A DNA stretch of 9,677 bases from an uncultured Rubrobacteraceae bacterium (GTDB lineage Bacteria; Actinomycetota; Rubrobacteria; Rubrobacterales; Rubrobacteraceae), in assembly GCA_902805985.1 (NCBI GenBank), contig CADCUW010000633.1:1-9677 (forward strand), read 5' to 3'. A program made the translations under genes and the position numbers. Each line of letters starts with the position of its first letter. The first letter of the stretch is position 1. The notes under the pieces were generated by a model that saw only the letters and a list, made by a program, of their open reading frames with translations, did not search any database and was not told the origin of the DNA. Shown in pieces: positions 5,942-9,677 of this stretch.

Positions 5942-7516
5942 ATGGCGGTAAACGACGTCCCCCGGGTGACGCATCGGTTTGTCGAGGTCGGGGGGGTCCG
6001 GGTTTTTTATCGGGAGGCCGGCCCGCGGGATGCGCCGACGATGCTGCTCTTGCACGGGTTTCCGTCCGGCTCGCACCAGTTTCGGCGGCTCATCGACGCC
6101 CTCGGCGACCGGTATCGTCTGATCGCCCCCGATTATCCCGGCTTCGGGCACAGCGACGCGCCCGAGTCGGCCACCGTCGGCGGGCCGTTTGCGTACACCT
6201 TCGAGCGGCTGGCCGACGTAATCGAGGGTTTCTGCGAACGGCTTGGCCTCGAGAGGTTCGTGATGTACGTCTTCGACTTCGGCGCGCCGGTCGGATTCCG
6301 GCTGGCCACGCGGCACCCGGAGTGGATCGCCGGCCTCGTCGTGCAGAACGGCAACGCGTACGACGAGGGGCTGTCGGCGGGGGCGCGTCAGTTCATCGCC
6401 CTCCGTCCCGATGTGGAGGGCGACGAGGAGAAGGTCAGGGGGTTGCTCAACGTGGGCGCCACCCGGGGCCAGTACGTCGGCGGCGCCACCGACCCCGAAT
6501 CGATCGCGCCCGACGGGTGGGTGCTGGATCAGCACTTCCTCGATCTGCCCGGTCGCAAGCAGATACAGGTCGACCTGGCCTTCGACTACCACACCAACGT
6601 CGGGCTCTACCCGCGCTGGCAGGCGTGGCTGCGCGAGCACCGCCCGCCGACGCTCATCGCCTGGGGCCGCTACGATTTCTTCTTCCCGGAGGCCGGCGCC
6701 CGCGCCTACCTGCGCGACCTGCCCGACGCCGAGCTGCACCTGTTCGATACCGGACACTTTGCGCTGGAGGAGAACCTACCCGAGGCCGCGCCGCTGATCG
6801 CGGCGTTCCTCGACCGGACCTGGTCCCAGCAACCCTCGACCACGAAAGGAAGCACCGTGACCCGCGACGCGCTGAAGATCGCGATCATCGGGGCCTCCGG
6901 CCACATCGGCCGGGTCGTGGCCCAAGAGGCCCTCTCCCGCGGGCACAAGGTCACCGCCATCGCGCGGGACCCTTCGCGCCTTGAGGACCTGGACGGGGCC
7001 GCCGTCGCGAGCGCCGATGTCCTCGACCCCGACGGCATCGAGGGTGTCGTGGCAGGCCACGACGCCGTGGTCGCGTCCGTGAAAGGGCGGGACGGCGGTC
7101 GGCTCGAGACGGCGCCCGAGGCCGCCCGCGTGCTCCTCGACGTCCTGCCGCGGGCCGGCATGGGCCGCCTGCTGTTCGTCGGCGGCGGCGGCAGCCTGAA
7201 GGACGCCACCGGCCGGCGTTTCGTCGACTCCCCGCACTTCCCCCGGCAGTACAAGGGGGAGGCGCTCGCGCAGGCGGACGCGCTGGCAACCTTCCGCGGC
7301 TCCAACGGTGCCGTGCAATGGTCCTACGTCAGCCCGCCCCCCGTGCATCTGCTCGAGGGCGAGAAGACCAACAAGTACCGCGTCCAAGCCGGCGACCTGC
7401 CGGTAACCGACGAGCAGGGGGAGAGCCGCATCACCGTCGCCGACTACGCCTCGGCGATCGTCGACGAAGTGGAGAGGGGCGCCTTCATCGGGGAGCGTTT
7501 CACCGTTGCCTACTAG
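5942..7516 (+). CDS. Fused alpha/beta hydrolase and NAD(P)-binding reductase
   Basis: A single 524-residue frame with two enzymes. Residues 1-295 are an alpha/beta hydrolase of the haloalkane dehalogenase/epoxide hydrolase type: oxyanion loop LLLHGFPSGSHQFR (35-48), nucleophile elbow with Asp (D112 in YVFDFGAPVG), likely acid D245 in WGRYDFF, and His H272 in DTGHFALEE. After a short linker rich in Ser and Thr, residues 306-524 are a Rossmann-fold reductase of the NmrA/YwnB type, with GASGHIG (about 317-323), followed by RDPSRLEDL and HFPRQYKGEAL. The start ATG 5942 has AAAGGAAG at 5926-5933. An ATG at 5912 sits at the expected transcription start and could serve a leaderless message. The joint keeps its own ribosome site and GTG at 6857, so the reductase may also be made alone. 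Both halves normally exist as separate proteins. Substrates are unknown; together they would suit stepwise removal of a reactive small molecule. Confidence 0.85.
   Translation: MAVNDVPRVTHRFVEVGGVRVFYREAGPRDAPTMLLLHGFPSGSHQFRRLIDALGDRYRLIAPDYPGFGHSDAPESATVGGPFAYTFERLADVIEGFCERLGLERFVMYVFDFGAPVGFRLATRHPEWIAGLVVQNGNAYDEGLSAGARQFIALRPDVEGDEEKVRGLLNVGATRGQYVGGATDPESIAPDGWVLDQHFLDLPGRKQIQVDLAFDYHTNVGLYPRWQAWLREHRPPTLIAWGRYDFFFPEAGARAYLRDLPDAELHLFDTGHFALEENLPEAAPLIAAFLDRTWSQQPSTTKGSTVTRDALKIAIIGASGHIGRVVAQEALSRGHKVTAIARDPSRLEDLDGAAVASADVLDPDGIEGVVAGHDAVVASVKGRDGGRLETAPEAARVLLDVLPRAGMGRLLFVGGGGSLKDATGRRFVDSPHFPRQYKGEALAQADALATFRGSNGAVQWSYVSPPPVHLLEGEKTNKYRVQAGDLPVTDEQGESRITVADYASAIVDEVERGAFIGERFTVAY
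6845..6859 (+). promoter_or_regulatory. Internal ribosome site and GTG at the fusion joint
   Basis: AAAGGAAG (6845-6852) precedes GTG (6857-6859) with 4-nt spacing, or 7 nt if counted from the GGA core at 6848-6850 onward. The GTG is in frame and would start a 219-residue reductase, the size of stand-alone family members. The 9-mer AAAGGAAGC also precedes the hydrolase start at 5926-5934. Confidence 0.55.
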
Positions 7517-7561
7517 GAGAGCGCAGGAAGCCAGGACGACAAACCACCCGCGGGCAAGAAG

Positions 7562-7586
7562 CCTCGCGACCCCTCTCTCCGCGAGG
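7562..7586 (+). terminator. Hairpin between the reductase and MOSC genes
   Basis: CCTCGCG (7562-7568) and CGCGAGG (7580-7586) form a perfect 7-bp stem with an 11-nt pyrimidine-rich loop, 46 nt after the TAG. No U-run follows, so it may be a weak terminator or an mRNA-protecting stem. Confidence 0.4.
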
Positions 7587-7653
7587 ACTCGACGGAGGCG
7601 CCCGAAGGGGGGTTGGGCAAGAGAACGCCCAAGGTCGGGACGGGGGCCCGTCG

Positions 7654-8304
7654 ATGAGGCTGCTATCGGTCAACGTCTCGCTTCCCCGGCATGTTTCGCA
7701 CGGTCGCAGGACGGTCTCGACCGGCATCTTCAAGGTGCCGGTCGAAGACCGGGTCGCGCTGCGGAGGCTCAATCTGGACGGTGACGGTCAGGCCGACCTC
7801 GTGAACCACGGCGGTCCCCATCGGGCCGCTTACGCGTACCCGATCGAAAATTACGAACACTGGAGTCGCGAGCTCGACCGCGCCGACTTCGCCTTCGGAC
7901 AATTCGGCGAGAACTTCACGGTCGAGGGCATGACGGAAGATGACGTCCATATAGGCGATGTCTTCCGGGTGGGCGGCGCGCTCGTCGAAGTGTCCCAGCC
8001 GCGCCCGCCGTGCTTCAAGCTCGGCATCAAGATGGGGATGCCGAGGTTCCCCAAGCTCTTCCTGGCCAGCGGTCGCGTCGGGTTCTACGTGCGCGTTCTC
8101 CAGGAGGGCGAGGTCGGCCGCGGGGACGCCTTCGAGCGCGTCGAGGCGCATCCCGAACGGGTAACCGTGCGCGAGACGAGCGACCTGCTCTTCTTCGACC
8201 CCGACAACCTGCGGGGGGCGGAGCGCGTGCTACGTGTTCCGGCCCTCTCGCCGGGATGGCGGGCGTCTTTCGAGGAACGCCTGGACGCGGCCCGTTCCTC
8301 GTAG
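7654..8304 (+). CDS. YiiM-like MOSC-domain protein
   Basis: A 216-residue MOSC protein with the C-terminal 3-alpha domain, the architecture of E. coli YiiM. MOSC domains bind the molybdenum cofactor; YiiM reduces N-hydroxylated compounds such as 6-hydroxylaminopurine. Seen: the N-terminal strand RLLSVNVSLPR, the conserved VNHGGPHRAAYAYPIENYEHW (about 50-70), FGENFTVEG (84-92), the MOSC cysteine C120 in QPRPPCFKLGIKMG, and the 3-alpha segment (about 168-212) with SDLLFFDPDNLRGAERVL. Size and domains match full-length family members. ATG 7654 opens directly into the domain; the upstream sequence is G-rich (GGGACGGGGG) but has no textbook ribosome site. Soluble and cytoplasmic. The gene lies 137 bp after the fusion gene, same strand, with a hairpin between, so common transcription is uncertain. 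Its redox partner is not in the window. Confidence 0.92.
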   Translation: MRLLSVNVSLPRHVSHGRRTVSTGIFKVPVEDRVALRRLNLDGDGQADLVNHGGPHRAAYAYPIENYEHWSRELDRADFAFGQFGENFTVEGMTEDDVHIGDVFRVGGALVEVSQPRPPCFKLGIKMGMPRFPKLFLASGRVGFYVRVLQEGEVGRGDAFERVEAHPERVTVRETSDLLFFDPDNLRGAERVLRVPALSPGWRASFEERLDAARSS

Positions 8305-8541
8305 CAGAAAACAGCATGACGTCGGACGAGCCAGACGGCACCGCCGCCACCCTCACCGCCGGGTTTCGAGGCATCGCGCTTTGACCGGACGAAACGAACC
8401 GGTACCGAAAGGAGCGGGGATGTCGGCGGCGAAGAATCTCGGGGTTCAAGAAGGAGGGGGTGACCTCGCCAGCAACCTCGGGCTCTGTCGCTTTCCTGGT
8501 GAAAGCCATCCGAAACGGACCGGAACGCCCAGATCAGGAAC
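8305..8541 (+). other. Intergenic stretch with an orphan ribosome site and start codon
   Basis: No gene is recognised here. AAAGGAG (8408-8414), 5 nt, ATG (8420-8422) is a strong initiation site. The frame behind it starts MSAAKNLGVQEGG and runs 107 codons to 8743, but most of it overlaps the MmyB fragment in another frame and has no family resemblance. A simple reading is that this is the old start of the MmyB-type regulator, whose helix-turn-helix region was later lost. A 22-codon frame at 8316-8384 (ATG to TGA) also exists without support. Confidence 0.35.
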
Positions 8542-8574
8542 CGGTAGCAGCGTGGTAGCAACACGCTGCTACCG
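8542..8574. repeat. Perfect 13-bp inverted repeat with 7-nt loop
   Basis: CGGTAGCAGCGTG (8542-8554), loop GTAGCAA, CACGCTGCTACCG (8562-8574). It is the strongest hairpin in the window. GGTAGCA is also directly repeated (8543-8549 and 8554-8560). It lies at the 5' edge of the truncated MmyB-type gene and 238 bp after the MOSC stop. No U tract follows. Confidence 0.85.
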
Positions 8575-9054
8575 CTTGACGGCCTTCCGGATGCGCTCGA
8601 GCGACGGAATCTCGTCGACCCTGACTGGCGGGAGCGATACGCGGAGTGGGGGGCCACGGCCCGGAGGGTATTGGCCCGCTACCGGTCGGACTTCGCGGAA
8701 TACCCCGGCGACACGCGGTTCGAAAGATTGGTCGAGAACCTGAGACGCGAAAGCCCCGAGCTCCGGGAGTGGTGGGCCAGGTACGATCTGGCGGGCGAGT
8801 CGGACGGCCGCAAGGAGCTCTTTTACCCCGAAGTGGGTAGCCTGGTCTTGGAGCACACGACCCTGAGGCCGCCGGCCGATCCCGACCCGAAGGTGATAGC
8901 CTACACGCCCGCGGACGAGGAGGACGCCTCGAGGCTCGCGGAGGTGCTGCGGATAAACACGGAGCGGCTACCCGGGCCGGGACGCAGTGGCGACGGAGAA
9001 AGCCAAGGGCAACCCTCCTCGACGTGGCAGTCTGGTTCCGAAACCGGCTCCTAG
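8548..9054 (+). pseudogene. 5'-truncated MmyB-type transcription regulator
   Basis: The frame encodes the MmyB-like ligand-binding domain that normally follows an XRE helix-turn-helix in actinobacterial regulators. Seen: LPDALERRNLVDPDWRERYAEW, then ARRVLARYRSDFAEYPGD, LVENLRRESPELREWWARYD, KELFYPEVGSLVLEHTTL and PKVIAYTPADEEDASRLAEVL. These follow the family order and are uninterrupted to the TAG at 9052-9054. Missing are the whole N-terminal helix-turn-helix and the start of the sensor domain: an in-frame TAG sits at 8545-8547 and no start with a ribosome site is near. Between ERRNLV and DPDW the usual aromatic residues (WLMF-like) are also absent, which suggests a small in-frame loss. TTG at 8671 could at best start a half domain. 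The tail after RINTERLPG is low in complexity. Such regulators often lie beside the oxidoreductase they control. Confidence 0.7.
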
Positions 9055-9149
9055 GAAATACGCGCCGCTCGCGGAGGTGGCCGAGACGGGCAAGTGCGAA
9101 ACTGTACGGTGTCTCTTGAGTTTTCTGCACAGACGAAGGGGAGGACGGT

Positions 9150-9677
9150 ATGGGCGCGAGCGGACATTTGCGAGACGGCGGTTTGTCGGTGGGGATGATC
9201 CTCTTCCCCGACCTCACGCAACTCGACCTCACGGGTCCTTACGAGGTCTTCGCCCGCACCCCGGGCACGGAGGTCCATTTGCTGGCCTCGTCGCCGGAGC
9301 CGGTGCGCTCGGAGTGGGGCCTGGCGATCGTGCCGGACTCGACCTTCTCCGAGGCGCCCGGCCTGGACGTGCTCTTCGTGCCCGGGGGGCCCGGGGTGGG
9401 ACCGACGATGGAGGACGAGGAGGTCTTGGGTTTCCTGGCCCGCCGCGAGCCCGAGGCGAGCTACGTGACGAGCGTTTGCACGGGCTCCTTGGTCCTGGGG
9501 GCCGCGGGGCTACTGCGGGGCTACCGGGCGGCGACGCACTGGCTGTACACGGACCTTTTGGAGCTTTTGGGCGCCGAACCCGTCTTCGAGAGGGTCGTCA
9601 AGGACCGCAACCGTATCACCGGCGGCGGCGTCACGGCCGGGATCGACTTCGGGTTGGCGCTGGCCGCGGAGATCGCC
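9150..9677 (+). CDS. DJ-1/PfpI family protein, isonitrile hydratase-like (cut by window edge)
   Basis: The first 176 residues of a class I glutamine amidotransferase-like protein of the DJ-1/PfpI superfamily. Seen: MILFPDLTQLDLTGPYEVF (16-34) with the acidic residues that isonitrile hydratases need, LDVLFVPGGPGVGPTM (72-87), the nucleophile elbow with C110 in SVCTGSLVLGAAGLL, and RAATHW (126-131), which is typical of isonitrile hydratase InhA-like members. These enzymes turn isonitriles into N-substituted formamides, but many relatives are uncharacterised or are the sensor half of AraC-type regulators; the missing C-terminus would decide. ATG 9150 is supported by AAGGGGAGG at 9136-9144, 5 nt upstream. 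The gene is still open at 9677; about 50 residues should be missing for a single-domain member. It lies 95 bp after the MmyB fragment, whose intact form may once have controlled it. Confidence 0.88.
   Translation, partial: MGASGHLRDGGLSVGMILFPDLTQLDLTGPYEVFARTPGTEVHLLASSPEPVRSEWGLAIVPDSTFSEAPGLDVLFVPGGPGVGPTMEDEEVLGFLARREPEASYVTSVCTGSLVLGAAGLLRGYRAATHWLYTDLLELLGAEPVFERVVKDRNRITGGGVTAGIDFGLALAAEIA

Noticed and set aside
5909..6757. 282-codon minus-strand frame
   Set aside because: Antisense to the alpha/beta hydrolase domain.
7318..7653. Upstream extension of the MOSC frame by 112 codons
   Set aside because: It overlaps the reductase gene and is Arg-rich with no domain; the MOSC fold begins at ATG 7654.
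8381..8406. TTGACC with GGTACC as a promoter for the orphan ATG
   Set aside because: The spacing is only 14 bp and the -10 match is poor.

Overview
The window is GC-rich DNA with codon use to match (third positions mostly G or C). It looks like a high-GC actinobacterium. The ISL3 and IS110 elements, the MmyB-type and CGNR-type regulators and one apparently leaderless promoter all fit. A Rubrobacter-like source is my guess from protein style only and is not proven. No rRNA, tRNA or CRISPR array is visible.

Layout. Positions 1-1710: an ISL3-family transposase on the minus strand, still recognisable from its zinc-finger start to its C-terminal catalytic Glu, but broken by at least four frameshifts. 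One of them is explained exactly by a 10-bp unit present three times in a row. Positions 1785-1868: a scrap of a helix-turn-helix protein with an internal stop. Positions ~1900-3200: an intact IS110-family element with a DEDD transposase, a strong ribosome binding site and a roughly 230-nt GC-rich leader, which is where a bridge RNA would be expected. Positions 3206-4036: a class I SAM methyltransferase with a leaderless-type promoter and a hairpin just after its stop. Positions 4135-4756: a TetR-family regulator whose 5' end has been replaced by a 100-bp fragment of IS3-family OrfB on the other strand. Positions 4757-5273 hold no convincing gene.

Positions 5274-7516 form the most coherent unit. 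An ABATE/CGNR zinc-finger regulator is transcribed leftwards. Divergent from it, behind a near-consensus sigma-70 promoter (TTGACA-17-TACACT), lies one long reading frame that joins an Asp-nucleophile alpha/beta hydrolase to an NAD(P)-binding NmrA/YwnB-like reductase. Repeated CTAATG/CATTAG half-sites lie in the shared intergenic region and look like the regulator's operator. The fused frame still carries a ribosome binding site and GTG at the domain joint, so it may be a recent fusion of two operon genes or may make two products.

Positions 7654-9677: an intact YiiM-like MOSC protein, then a 240-bp non-coding stretch ending in a 13-bp perfect hairpin, a 5'-truncated MmyB-type regulator, and the start of a DJ-1/PfpI (isonitrile hydratase-like) protein that runs off the right edge.

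Overall this is an accessory region. Four mobile-element traces lie among small stress or detoxification-type enzymes, and two regulators have lost their N-termini.
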